DNA from: a virus
Direction: 5' to 3' (one strand)
IMG/VR virus record: IMGVR_UViG_3300033994_000248
Coordinates: 1 to 34,863 of that record
DNA length: 34,863 nt
Below, in pieces: positions 1-7,816 of the stretch (position 1 is its first letter; each line of letters opens with the position of its first letter). The notes beneath the pieces are model-generated. The model was not told where the DNA came from, did no database searches, and saw nothing but the letters and a program-made list of their open reading frames with translations. The translations under genes and the position numbers were made by a program.

Positions 1-127
1 AATCGAAAGGGTTAAAAGCCTAATAGATGCCTACGGGTTTTTGGGTGAGATTATTAAAAACGTATTTACAGGTGAATTTGACAAGGCAGCAGAAGCGGCA
101 AAGAACTTTGGTAAAGAGTTGGTGGAT
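1..127. repeat. Terminal direct repeat, left copy (circular contig overlap)
   Basis: Bases 1-127 are identical to 34737-34863. The repeat lies inside the tape measure coding sequence and keeps its reading frame, so joining the ends restores one intact gene. A 127-base exact overlap is what a de Bruijn assembler with k=127 leaves on a circular or circularly permuted molecule. It is therefore more likely an assembly overlap than a physical terminal repeat. Confidence 0.95.
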
Positions 128-1567
128 GTCGCTTTAGGTGTTGACGATGCTTTTGATAAGACTGTGGAGGTTATAGGTAATGCCGCTAACGCTGTTGCAG
201 ATTATACAAAGCAAAATTTAGAAGCATCAAAGGCAGCTGTAAAATTGCGTAATGATGCAAGACTGGCAGCAAGTCAGGCTGAACTTGCAGCGGCAAGATT
301 TAAAAAGGATGCGGAAGAACAAAGGCAAATAAGAGATAATGAGTTTGCAAGTTTACAGGATAGGATTTCTGCAAATCAAAAACTTGGAGTAATTCTAAAT
401 AATCAATTAAAAGCTGAAGAAAGAGCAGCTGAATTAGCGGTATCTGCTGCGCAGTACGAACTAAATAAAAATAAAACGCTTGATAATCAGATAGCACTAA
501 ATCAGGCGTTAGCTGCTTTGGAGGGTAAGCGTGAAGAAATAACCGGACAGCGTTCAGAACAGCTTGTTAATGAAATTGCACTAACAAAGGAACTGCAAGA
601 ACTTAATAAAACAAGGATAGCGGCTGAAAACAAACTTGACATAGATGCACGCAAAGCGGCAGCGGATAGGATTAAAGACGAAAAAGAAAGGCTGGAGGTA
701 AAGCGACAGATTGCGGTTGATGAAGCAGCTATTGAACTTAAAAGGCTTGAAGATAATGTTAACGCTGCAACTGAAGGAACAACGGCAAGGGTAGCGGCTG
801 AAATTGAGTACAAAGAGAAAAAGGCAGCTATTGCAAATGAAATAATCGCAATAGACGAAAACATTAACAAGCTGGCTATTGATAGAGCAATGGCAGCAGC
901 TGAAAGGCAAATAGCTGAAGCGGAAAAGCTAAAAGAGAATACTGAACGTGAATTTGATTTAAAGCGTTCTGCCTATGACCAAGAAGAAGCACTTTTAAAA
1001 CAATCGCTTGATAATAACCTAATCAGTCAGCAGGAATACAACGATAAATACAAGGTATTAAGCGAAGCACGGGTACAAATTGATTTAGACGAGAAACAAG
1101 CCCGAATGGATGCGGCAGCAGCGGCAGCAGATGCGCTCGGCAATCTTGCTAATATAATTGGTGAACAGACAGCAGCAGGAAAAGCGTTAGCTATTGCGAG
1201 TGCAACCATTAACACAATTAACAGCGCAGTTCTTGCATATCAAAGGGGTTTAGAAATTCCTTTTATTGGAACAATACTTGCACCTATAAACGCAGCCATA
1301 GCAGCAGCGGCAGGTATCGCAAACATTAAAAAAATAGCAGCTGTAAAGATACCCGGACAAGGTAGCGCAGGCGCAGCAGTACCTTCTGTAAACACAGGGG
1401 CTGCACCAATCACGCCACAGGCAGCAGCACCAACAGTTACCCAATTAGACAACCAAACGATTAACCGAATGGGGTCTGCAACAAATAGGGCATACGTTTT
1501 AGAATCAGATATTAACAACAATCAGGAAAGACTTATAAGAATAACAAGGGCTGCAAGGCTTGGCTAA
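1..1567 (+). CDS. Tape measure protein, 3' part (gene continues from 34324 across the contig ends)
   Basis: This is the C-terminal 520 residues or so of a protein whose ATG is at 34324; the first complete codon here is at base 2. The joined protein is about 659 residues. Tape measure proteins fill the tail tube and set its length. Visible here are a long Ala/Glu/Lys/Arg-rich helical, coiled-coil-like stretch (about residues 205-505 of the joined protein), a hydrophobic Ala/Ile-rich segment (about 513-584) and a low-complexity Ala/Pro/Thr tail. At roughly 0.15 nm per residue, a tail near 100 nm is inferred. The TTG at base 41 is not a real start, because the frame is open upstream. The protease gene follows 9 bases after the stop. 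Confidence 0.9.
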   Translation, partial: IERVKSLIDAYGFLGEIIKNVFTGEFDKAAEAAKNFGKELVDVALGVDDAFDKTVEVIGNAANAVADYTKQNLEASKAAVKLRNDARLAASQAELAAARFKKDAEEQRQIRDNEFASLQDRISANQKLGVILNNQLKAEERAAELAVSAAQYELNKNKTLDNQIALNQALAALEGKREEITGQRSEQLVNEIALTKELQELNKTRIAAENKLDIDARKAAADRIKDEKERLEVKRQIAVDEAAIELKRLEDNVNAATEGTTARVAAEIEYKEKKAAIANEIIAIDENINKLAIDRAMAAAERQIAEAEKLKENTEREFDLKRSAYDQEEALLKQSLDNNLISQQEYNDKYKVLSEARVQIDLDEKQARMDAAAAAADALGNLANIIGEQTAAGKALAIASATINTINSAVLAYQRGLEIPFIGTILAPINAAIAAAAGIANIKKIAAVKIPGQGSAGAAVPSVNTGAAPITPQAAAPTVTQLDNQTINRMGSATNRAYVLESDINNNQERLIRITRAARLG

Positions 1568-1576
1568 ATTAAAGAC

Positions 1577-2452
1577 ATGGAGAAAGAATTACCGATTTAC
1601 GAATTACAAATAGATGACATAAACGGAAGCGCAGAAGTTGACTTTGTTGCTTTAGTGGACAGACCTGCTGTGCAGCGTAACTTTTTAAAGTTTGCAGAAG
1701 ATAGCTGGAACGATTACCCGGAAGCAGCGGTAAACAATGCAAAGCGTGCTTTAAAGTGGGCAGATGAGAACGGATGGGGAAGCTGTGGTGAGGCTACTGG
1801 AAAGGCAAGGGCTAACCAAATCGCTAACAAAGAAAATCTCACAAGGGAAACGATAGCCCGTATGGCATCCTTCAAAAGGCATCAGCAAAACAAAGATGTA
1901 CCTTATGATGAAGGCTGTGGCGGTCTTATGTGGGATGCGTGGGGTGGCGATGCAGGTATAGAATGGGCAATAAGAAAATTAAAGCAAATTGATAGGCAAC
2001 GCTTCCAAATTGATGACGAAGAACAGCGTATTATTTCAGGCGTTCTTATGTTGGCGGATACTCCTATTTATCGCAATGACGGAGTACAGGAATACTATGT
2101 AGTTTTCACAGCTGAAACGATAGCCGAAATAGTACAAAAGTTTTTTAGTAAAGGATATCAAAACAATGTTAACCTGATGCACGATAGCGGTCAGCAGCTT
2201 GAAGGCATCACCATGTTTGAATCATGGCTAAAGGATAGTAAGCGTGGTGTTAGGGCTTTAAAAGGTTTTGATGACGTGCCTGAAGGTAGCTGGTTTGCTT
2301 CTTACAAAGTTTATGATGATGAAACGTGGGCGAAAGTTAAAAGGGGTGAGGTATTAGGGTTTAGCGTTGAAGGTGATTTTATTTACAAGAAAAAAGTGAG
2401 TAAGGAAGAGCGTATGATGAAAGATATTATCAAAATCCTTCAATCGGTTTAG
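1577..2452 (+). CDS. Prohead maturation protease, XkdF-like, with an inserted Cys/Trp-rich domain
   Basis: 291 residues. The N-terminus (1-43, with VDFVALVDRPAVQRNF) and C-terminal half (about 143-273) resemble the XkdF / Peptidase_S78_2 serine protease family, which trims scaffold and capsid precursors in the prohead. Likely catalytic residues are His202 (in NVNLMHDSG) and Ser263 (in LGFSVEGDF). Residues 44-140 form a separate module, starting DYPEAAVNNAKRALKW and ending DEGCGGLMWDAWGGDAG, which I recall from other phage proteins without a known role. The gene lies between tape measure and scaffold, just before the capsid gene, as expected. An intrinsic terminator follows at 2483. The family call is good; catalytic residues are inferred from motif position. 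Confidence 0.8.
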   Translation: MEKELPIYELQIDDINGSAEVDFVALVDRPAVQRNFLKFAEDSWNDYPEAAVNNAKRALKWADENGWGSCGEATGKARANQIANKENLTRETIARMASFKRHQQNKDVPYDEGCGGLMWDAWGGDAGIEWAIRKLKQIDRQRFQIDDEEQRIISGVLMLADTPIYRNDGVQEYYVVFTAETIAEIVQKFFSKGYQNNVNLMHDSGQQLEGITMFESWLKDSKRGVRALKGFDDVPEGSWFASYKVYDDETWAKVKRGEVLGFSVEGDFIYKKKVSKEERMMKDIIKILQSV

Positions 2453-2482
2453 TCTTTTCTGTTTTGTGTACAGTAGGTTTCC

Positions 2483-2516
2483 CCCTGCCCGTCTCTACGG
2501 GTGGGGTTTCTATTTT
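2483..2516 (+). terminator. Intrinsic terminator after the protease gene
   Basis: A 10-bp stem (2483-2492 with 2497-2506, two G-T wobbles) closes a CTCT tetraloop and is followed by TTTCTATTTT. It separates the transcript arriving from terminase, tail and protease genes from the scaffold and capsid genes. Confidence 0.75.
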
Positions 2517-2546
2517 GCCTATATCCTTACTGCTTACTAATTAGTA
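2513..2546 (+). promoter_or_regulatory. Candidate late promoter upstream of scaffold/capsid
   Basis: TTTTGC at 2513-2518 is followed by TAATTAGTA at 2538-2546; 20 bases separate the G of TTTTG from the second box. The same arrangement with the same spacing occurs at 4742-4775. The second box differs from the Bacteroidota TAnnTTTG by having TAGT, so it may be read by another sigma factor. Only two copies support it. Confidence 0.4.
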
Positions 2547-2559
2547 TAAATATTTATAT

Positions 2560-3144
2560 ATGACAGCTGTTGAAGCACTAAACAAAATTAAAGCCATGTT
2601 TGCCGAAGCAGGCGAACTGCCAGCGGTAGCACCCGGCTTGGCATTGGCTGAATACGTCTTAATGGGCGGAACAAAAGTAAACATAGACAAATTGGAAGTT
2701 GGCGGTAAAGTTGAGGTAATCGGTGAAGATGGCAGCCTTTCCCCTGCACCTGTTGGAGAACATGAGTTAGCTGATGGTAGCAAAATCGTAGTTGATGAGG
2801 CTGGAATCATAACCAGCGTATCTGTACCCGAAGCAGCACCATCCGTTGAAGTGGAAGTGGAAGCAAAGGTTGACGAGGAAAAAGAAATGATGAAGAAAAA
2901 AATAGCCGAAATGGAAGCTGAATTATCAGCTATGAAATCTAAATTTTCAGAGGTTGAAGGTGCAGCAGTTGCACAATCAGCAAAGTTTTCTTCTGCAATC
3001 ACACAGCTTACTGATGTAGTAGTAGGTCTTTGCAATACTCCATCAGTTGACCCATTACCAGCAGCAGACAAGTCTTATAAATTTATCGAATCAAAGCAGA
3101 GCAAGATTGATAAGTTTTTAGACATGGCAAAAAATCTTAAATAG
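2560..3144 (+). CDS. Scaffold-like protein with beta-rich segment and coiled coil
   Basis: 194 residues between the protease and the major capsid protein, the usual place of a scaffold gene. The first half contains a glycine- and valine-rich, probably beta segment (about 54-93, with VGEHELADGSKIVVDEAG), a motif I recall from Bacteroidota phage head proteins. A Glu/Lys/Met-rich coiled coil follows (about 97-133), then a Ser/Thr stretch and a lysine-rich tail, as in proteins that chaperone capsid assembly and are then removed by the protease. The start at 2560 has an AT-rich leader with no Shine-Dalgarno, normal for the phylum. It could alternatively be a decoration protein. Assignment is by position and composition. 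Confidence 0.6.
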   Translation: MTAVEALNKIKAMFAEAGELPAVAPGLALAEYVLMGGTKVNIDKLEVGGKVEVIGEDGSLSPAPVGEHELADGSKIVVDEAGIITSVSVPEAAPSVEVEVEAKVDEEKEMMKKKIAEMEAELSAMKSKFSEVEGAAVAQSAKFSSAITQLTDVVVGLCNTPSVDPLPAADKSYKFIESKQSKIDKFLDMAKNLK

Positions 3145-3181
3145 TAGCATCACTTTTAATAACAAATAAAAATTCATAACA

Positions 3182-4135
3182 ATGGCTTTTGACGTATCAA
3201 CTTTGGCAGCTTATACCAAAGACAACTGGAAAGAACTGGTTACCAGTTCAGTATTAGGTAGCAAGACTGCTAACCTTATCAAATCACAAGGGAATGTTCT
3301 CGTAGGTGTAAAATCTGCTGAAAACATTACCATCATGGACACAGACGCATTTTTCCAATCAGGAACAAACTGCGGATTTAACGCTTCAGGTACAACTACC
3401 TTTACACAGCGTGCAGTAACTGTTGGTAAAATTAAAATCAACGAAGCACTTTGCTTAAAGGACTTGGAAAGCAAGTTTTTGCAAAATGCACTTCCTCAAG
3501 GTTCGATGTACACCGACATGATTTTTGCCGAGCAGTACAGCAATAGAAAAGCTGAAAAAGTTGCCGAGCAAATGGAAATCGCATTGTGGCAAGGTGACAC
3601 AGCTTCTGCGAATGGTAACTTGAACAAGTTTGATGGTTTGCTGAAGTTGATTACTGCTGCATCTACTGCGGTAACTAATGCAAATACATCTACTTACATT
3701 ACAGGCGGACCAATTGCTTCTATCACAGTTACAAACGTAATTAGTGTATTTGATGCAATCTATACTGCAATACCTGCAAAGGTTGTTGCAAAGGATGATA
3801 TAACTATCTTCTGCGGTATGGATACATTCAGATTGTATACAATCGCTTTGAAGAATGCTAACCTGTTTGCTTACAATCTTGATATCAAAGCTGATAGCGA
3901 GTTTTTCCTGCCCGGAACTACTGTGAAGGTGGTAGCTGTTCAAGGTCTGAACGGAACAAACGACCTCGTAGCTGCAAGGATTAGTAACCTGTTTATGGGT
4001 ACTGACTTGTTGAACGAAGAAGAGCGTTTTGAAATCTTCTACGCAAAAGAGGCTGACCAAATTCGTTATGTTAACGAGTTCAAAGCTGGTATAAACTTTG
4101 CCTTCCCTGATGAGATTGTAAAGTTCTTCATCTAA
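3182..4135 (+). CDS. Major capsid protein, HK97-fold type
   Basis: 317 residues. It directly follows the protease and scaffold-like genes and is flanked by terminators, consistent with very high expression. The sequence shows the usual layout of a compact HK97-fold coat protein: N-terminal helical arm, a beta-rich extended-loop region with Gly/Thr (about 60-90), a long helix rich in Glu/Ala/Lys (about 110-140, with NRKAEKVAEQMEIALWQGD), and a C-terminal A-domain-like part ending in hydrophobic strands. It has no long N-terminal delta domain, so the separate scaffold fits. The leader is A-rich (ends CATAACA). No alternative function is likely given position and length. Confidence 0.8.
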   Translation: MAFDVSTLAAYTKDNWKELVTSSVLGSKTANLIKSQGNVLVGVKSAENITIMDTDAFFQSGTNCGFNASGTTTFTQRAVTVGKIKINEALCLKDLESKFLQNALPQGSMYTDMIFAEQYSNRKAEKVAEQMEIALWQGDTASANGNLNKFDGLLKLITAASTAVTNANTSTYITGGPIASITVTNVISVFDAIYTAIPAKVVAKDDITIFCGMDTFRLYTIALKNANLFAYNLDIKADSEFFLPGTTVKVVAVQGLNGTNDLVAARISNLFMGTDLLNEEERFEIFYAKEADQIRYVNEFKAGINFAFPDEIVKFFI

Positions 4136-4143
4136 AGATAAAC

Positions 4144-4173
4144 GGGGGCAGCTAATAACTGCTCCCACTTTTT
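4144..4173 (+). terminator. Intrinsic terminator after the capsid gene
   Basis: An 8-bp stem (4144-4151 with 4159-4166, one G-T wobble) with loop CTAATAA is followed by ACTTTTT. It lies 9 bases after the capsid stop codon and probably limits read-through from the most abundant transcript. Confidence 0.8.
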
Positions 4174-4193
4174 AAAATAATAAATCAAAGAAT

Positions 4194-4694
4194 ATGCCCT
4201 GCGTATTAACTCAAGGATTTACGTTAGATTGCCGGGATAGTATCGGTGGCGTAAAAGCTGTGTGGTTTATCGCTCACGCTAATGTTACAGCAGTAACACA
4301 GGCTTCAGGAGTGGTAACTGCAATCACCGACACGTCTACATGGTACAAGTACAATTTGGTCAAGAATACTGCCAGCCTAACCGAGAATATCACAGGCACA
4401 GTAGAAAACGGGACTGTACAATATGCACCCGAACTGAATATTATCATTAACAAACTGCAAGCAAATACCCGTAACGAAATTTTGCTTCTTGCTCAAAATA
4501 CGCTTATGGCGATTGTGCAAGACCAAAACAATAAGTACTGGTTGCTCGGTTTGCAAAATGGTGTAGACCTTACCACAGGTTCAGCTGCCACAGGTGTTGC
4601 AGGCGGTGACCGTAATGGTTACAGCTTGACCTTCACAGGTACAGAACCTGCACTTGCTCCTGAAGTTCAGGCTTCAGTTGTTACAGGCTTGTAA
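4194..4694 (+). CDS. Structural protein, possible tail tube or head decoration protein
   Basis: 166 residues, mostly predicted beta-strand, rich in Thr, Val, Asn and Gly. It begins CVLTQGFTLDCRDSIGGVK and contains QANTRNEILLLAQNTLMAIVQD and a C-terminal GDRNGYSLTFTGTEPALAPE. I recall this family as a regular neighbour of the capsid gene in Bacteroidota phages, usually unnamed or called structural. The beta-rich make-up and the lack of another obvious tail tube gene make a tail tube protein plausible; a decoration protein is the main alternative. It sits between two terminators (4144 and 4717), so it is insulated like the capsid gene, as expected for an abundant virion protein. Confidence 0.5.
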   Translation: MPCVLTQGFTLDCRDSIGGVKAVWFIAHANVTAVTQASGVVTAITDTSTWYKYNLVKNTASLTENITGTVENGTVQYAPELNIIINKLQANTRNEILLLAQNTLMAIVQDQNNKYWLLGLQNGVDLTTGSAATGVAGGDRNGYSLTFTGTEPALAPEVQASVVTGL

Positions 4695-4716
4695 AAAGCA
4701 ATTCCGTGAAATAGTA

Positions 4717-4746
4717 AGGGCTGCCTAAATCGGGCAGCCTTTTTTG
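4717..4746 (+). terminator. Intrinsic terminator after the 4194 gene
   Basis: A perfect GGCTGCC/GGCAGCC stem (4719-4725 with 4733-4739), extended by G-T and A-T pairs, closes a 7-base loop and runs into TTTTTTG. It is the strongest simple terminator in the head module. Confidence 0.85.
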
Positions 4747-4775
4747 CGTAATTTAGCCCGATACACTATTTAGTA
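4742..4775 (+). promoter_or_regulatory. Candidate late promoter upstream of the portal operon
   Basis: TTTTGC at 4742-4747 and TATTTAGTA at 4767-4775 have exactly the spacing of the 2513-2546 pair. Both second boxes are preceded by AC and both sites overlap the T-run of a terminator. It would restart transcription for 4780 through the fibre and lysis genes. Confidence 0.4.
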
Positions 4776-4779
4776 ATAG

Positions 4780-5160
4780 ATGATAACGATTAAGAAAGGC
4801 AACACAGAAACAATAGTATTAACGCTGACGGAAAAACAAACGTTAGCAAGCCCTAATTATTTGTTTGTATTCAAAAGCAGGATGCCTGAACAGGTTGTAT
4901 CTTTTGTGCTATTGAATGCAGCAGACACGAGCCTTTACAAATATCGTTACAATCAATTCAGCCTTGTAGTAAATAATTATTTCAGCAATAGCCCACAGGG
5001 TGAATGGCGGTACTACATTTACGAGCAGGCAAGTGCAACAAATAAAGATGAGACAAAGACGGGTGGATTATTAGAGGAAGGGATAATGAGGTTAAATGAA
5101 GCAGAGGCGTTCAGTTATGTTAGTTATAACGTAGAAACGGAATTTATCACACATGGATAA
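4780..5160 (+). CDS. Small virion-associated protein of unknown role
   Basis: 126 residues, beta-rich, beginning MITIKKGNTETIVLTLTEK with a later GEWRYYIYEQAS motif. I recall similar proteins near portal and fibre genes in Bacteroidota phages, where they are usually unnamed. The Thr/Val strands and the aromatic middle suggest an Ig-like or baseplate-type fold; this is inference only. The stop overlaps the portal start by 8 bases, so the two are probably translationally coupled. There are no catalytic motifs, signal peptide or membrane segments. Confidence 0.5.
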   Translation: MITIKKGNTETIVLTLTEKQTLASPNYLFVFKSRMPEQVVSFVLLNAADTSLYKYRYNQFSLVVNNYFSNSPQGEWRYYIYEQASATNKDETKTGGLLEEGIMRLNEAEAFSYVSYNVETEFITHG

Positions 5161-7153
5161 TTTATTTATATTAAAATTTGCGGAGGCGAGGCAGCCGGAG
5201 TACCGAGAGAAAAAGGGTACTTATGGCGGTTACATGGAGTTCGGTTATCATAATGACTATCCAAAATACCTGCTTGACCTTTACAATAAATCAGCGAAGC
5301 ACAACGCAATCGTAAAAGGTAAAGTTAACTATATAATTGGCAACGGCTGGAAATCAACCGAGCCTGATGCAGTTGCAGAATCATTCATAAAAAAGCCTAA
5401 TCAGTACGAAAGTTTAGCAGACTTGACAAGAAAGGTAAGCACAGATATTGAGGTATTCGGTGGTGCGTATTTGGAAATTGTATGGAGCGCAGCAGGTGGG
5501 CAGCTTTATTCTGTTGGTCATATTGATTATACTAAAATAAGAACGAATAAAGATAACACGCAGTTTTGGTTCAAAAACGATTGGCAAGATAGAAAAGAAG
5601 AACCTGTTGTTATCAATGCTTTTAATAGTCAATTAAGGCAGGGCAGACAAATCCTTTACATGAAGGAGTACAGACCCGGACTTGAAACTTATAGCCTGCC
5701 GGGTTACATGGGTGCGCTTAATTATATCGAATCTGATATAGAAGTAAGTAAGCACGTTTTAGGTAATGCTCAAACAGGGTTTAGCGCATCAAAGATGGTA
5801 ACGCTTCCAAATGGCGAACCTTCCCCGGATGAAAAACGTAATATCGAAAGAAGATTTACTGATAGGTTTACTGGTGCAGATGGTAAAAAGCTGATTCTTT
5901 CTTTTGTTGATAGGGTAGACCAAAAGCCAATCGTTGACGATTTAGGGCAGAGCGATTTATCAAAAGAAGATTTTGCAAATGTTGATACGCTGATTCAGAC
6001 AAACATATTTGCAGGTCATCAGATTGTCAGCCCAATGTTATTTGGTATCAAGACTGAAGGGCAGCTGGGTGGTACAACGGAATTGCAGGCGGCTTATGAG
6101 ATTTTTAAAAATACATACGCAAACGATAAGCAGCACTTTATTGAATCGGTTTTTAATGAGTTAGCTACCATAAAAGGTGCGACTTCTGAAATAGTTATTA
6201 TACCTGTTGAGCCTATTAGCTTCCAATTAACGGAAGCAGCACTTTTGCAGATTGCACCAAAGGAATACCTTCTTGAAAAAGCTGGAATTGATTTGAGTAA
6301 ATATTCACCTGTTGACAGCAATACAGGCGAATTAGCGGCATCACCTGCAAACGTGAACGAATCCTTAAAGAACTTAACAGGGCGGCAGTATCAACAGCTT
6401 ATGCGTGTTGTAAGGCAATTCAGCCAAGGTAAGATAACAAAGCAACAGGCAAGCGTTATGCTTTCAGGTGGTTTAGGTTTAAGTGAGGCTGAAATTAATA
6501 CCATGTTAGGCGTGGATGATGACCCTGAAACAGAAGACCAATTTAGCGAGCAGGAAAATGAAGCGGTTAAGATATTTGAAGAATACGGAGAGCAACGGGA
6601 GTTTTTTAACATCTTTCGAGACAAGCCAGTATACAGCAGCTTTGAGGCTTTCGTAATTGATAACACCATAGACGGGGCAAGTGACAAAAAGATATTGGAA
6701 CTGATAAAGAAAGACCCGTTAATACCTGCTGTGGTACTTGCAAAGGCTATTGGGAAAGAAGTTGAGTTTGTTTACGATAGGTTACAGCACCTTCAAGATA
6801 TTGGGGCGATTGTTAAGGATGAAGTAACGCAGGCAAGAACGCTGACAAGACCCATTAACGAAATTATTGACGAGCCTTTGCGGACTACTATTGAGGTTCG
6901 TTATTCTTACGAATGGAAAAAGGTAGTACCACAGGGGCAGCGCAATTCAGCTACGCATCCATCACGCCCATTTTGCGCAAGGCTGATGCAGTTGGACAGG
7001 TTATATACAAGGAGAGAAATTGAGGCGATAAGTTCAAGATTAGGCTATTCTGTTTTTGACAGAGGCGGTGGATGGTGGACAAGACCAAGCGGTTATCATA
7101 GCCCATCATGTAGGCACGAATGGAGAGCCAATGTTGTAGTAAAGAAAAAATAA
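5153..7153 (+). CDS. Portal protein with C-terminal minor-head-like extension
   Basis: 666 residues. Residues 1-400 or so match a phage portal: an N-terminal part with HNAIVKGKVNYIIGNGW, a middle with DIEVFGGAYLEIVW, and a section with FANVDTLIQTNIFAGHQI and GQLGGTTELQAAYEIF. The portal is the dodecameric ring through which terminase pumps DNA. The rest is unusual. Residues about 450-570 look like an acidic linker plus a winged-helix-like segment. The last 68 or so residues contain HPSRPFCARLM, FDRGGGWWT and SCRHEWRANVVVKKK, which resemble the C-terminus of Mu gpF-like minor head proteins. The gene thus appears to fuse portal and minor-head functions; no separate minor-head gene was seen. Confidence 0.8.
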   Translation: MDNLFILKFAEARQPEYREKKGTYGGYMEFGYHNDYPKYLLDLYNKSAKHNAIVKGKVNYIIGNGWKSTEPDAVAESFIKKPNQYESLADLTRKVSTDIEVFGGAYLEIVWSAAGGQLYSVGHIDYTKIRTNKDNTQFWFKNDWQDRKEEPVVINAFNSQLRQGRQILYMKEYRPGLETYSLPGYMGALNYIESDIEVSKHVLGNAQTGFSASKMVTLPNGEPSPDEKRNIERRFTDRFTGADGKKLILSFVDRVDQKPIVDDLGQSDLSKEDFANVDTLIQTNIFAGHQIVSPMLFGIKTEGQLGGTTELQAAYEIFKNTYANDKQHFIESVFNELATIKGATSEIVIIPVEPISFQLTEAALLQIAPKEYLLEKAGIDLSKYSPVDSNTGELAASPANVNESLKNLTGRQYQQLMRVVRQFSQGKITKQQASVMLSGGLGLSEAEINTMLGVDDDPETEDQFSEQENEAVKIFEEYGEQREFFNIFRDKPVYSSFEAFVIDNTIDGASDKKILELIKKDPLIPAVVLAKAIGKEVEFVYDRLQHLQDIGAIVKDEVTQARTLTRPINEIIDEPLRTTIEVRYSYEWKKVVPQGQRNSATHPSRPFCARLMQLDRLYTRREIEAISSRLGYSVFDRGGGWWTRPSGYHSPSCRHEWRANVVVKKK

Positions 7154-7157
7154 AGCA

Positions 7158-7757
7158 ATGAGCAGAAACATACTTTTCATATCAGTTGATACAATAAAGG
7201 ACAGAACAGGGCTGCATTTTAATGTTGACCCGAAGCTGGTTTATCCTGACATACTATTTGCGCAGGATGCCTACATTCTGCCAATGCTCGGCACGGCTTT
7301 GTACAATCGTTTGCAGGATGGTATTGATTGCAAAGACCTTGATTGCGATGAAGAAACGCTGTTGAACGAATACATTACGCCTACGCTTGTATATCAAGTT
7401 ATGGCTGAACTTCCAATGGCTTTATCTTATCAATTTTACAATAAAGGCGTAGTAAAGAAATCAGGCGAAGGACAGACAGAACCGAGTGCTTCAGAACTTA
7501 CAGAAGTAGCGCAAAGATATCAGGCAAGGGCTGAATTTTACAGGCAGCGACTGATGAAATATTTAAGGCAAAATGCAAGTCAGAATGTGGTAAGCTGGGC
7601 GCAGCTTTATCAGAATCCGGGCAGCGGCTTTGATACTATTGTACCCGATGCTGAAGCCTATACTATAAGCGTATGGCTCGGTGATGATGATTGCTGTGCA
7701 GGTAAAACTTATGAAGAAAAATATCAGGGAAATTTAAATAGGTGTTGTGGCAAATAA
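7158..7757 (+). CDS. Head-tail connector protein, DUF6712-like
   Basis: 199 residues, mostly helical. The N-terminus contains FISVDTIKDRTGLHFNVDPK and AYILPMLGTALYNRL, the pattern I associate with DUF6712, a family next to portal and capsid genes in Bacteroidota phages and thought to act as a gp6-type adaptor below the portal. A later Gln/Arg-rich helix (AQRYQARAEFYRQRLMKYL) and a Cys-containing tail (DDDCCAGK, NRCCGK) are visible. The Cys pairs could bind a metal or crosslink; nothing here proves that. It starts 4 bases after the portal stop. Connector function is inferred from family and position. Confidence 0.6.
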   Translation: MSRNILFISVDTIKDRTGLHFNVDPKLVYPDILFAQDAYILPMLGTALYNRLQDGIDCKDLDCDEETLLNEYITPTLVYQVMAELPMALSYQFYNKGVVKKSGEGQTEPSASELTEVAQRYQARAEFYRQRLMKYLRQNASQNVVSWAQLYQNPGSGFDTIVPDAEAYTISVWLGDDDCCAGKTYEEKYQGNLNRCCGK

Positions 7758-7816
7758 GACCTTCCATAAAAAAAATCAAGAAAAGCTGAAAATTTATTTA
7801 GCAAAAATCGAAAAGA

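Noticed and set aside
41-41. TTG as a start of a 508-residue protein
   Set aside because: The frame is open to the window edge and continues from 34324 through the circular junction, so the real start is the ATG at 34324.
300-1521. Several long reverse-strand open frames under the tape measure gene, and similar ones elsewhere
   Set aside because: They are shadows of repetitive Ala/Glu/Lys codons in the forward gene, rich in Ser/Leu/Cys, without leaders or recognisable domains. All plausible genes are on the + strand.
3455-4168. 237-residue reverse-strand frame opposite the capsid gene
   Set aside because: Composition is Cys/Ser/Ile-rich antisense of a conserved structural gene, with no promoter or leader and extending through a terminator.
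7794-7803. TATTTAGC before 7817 as a third late promoter
   Set aside because: The box resembles TAWTTAGTA but no TTTTGC lies 20 bases upstream; only an A-run is present.
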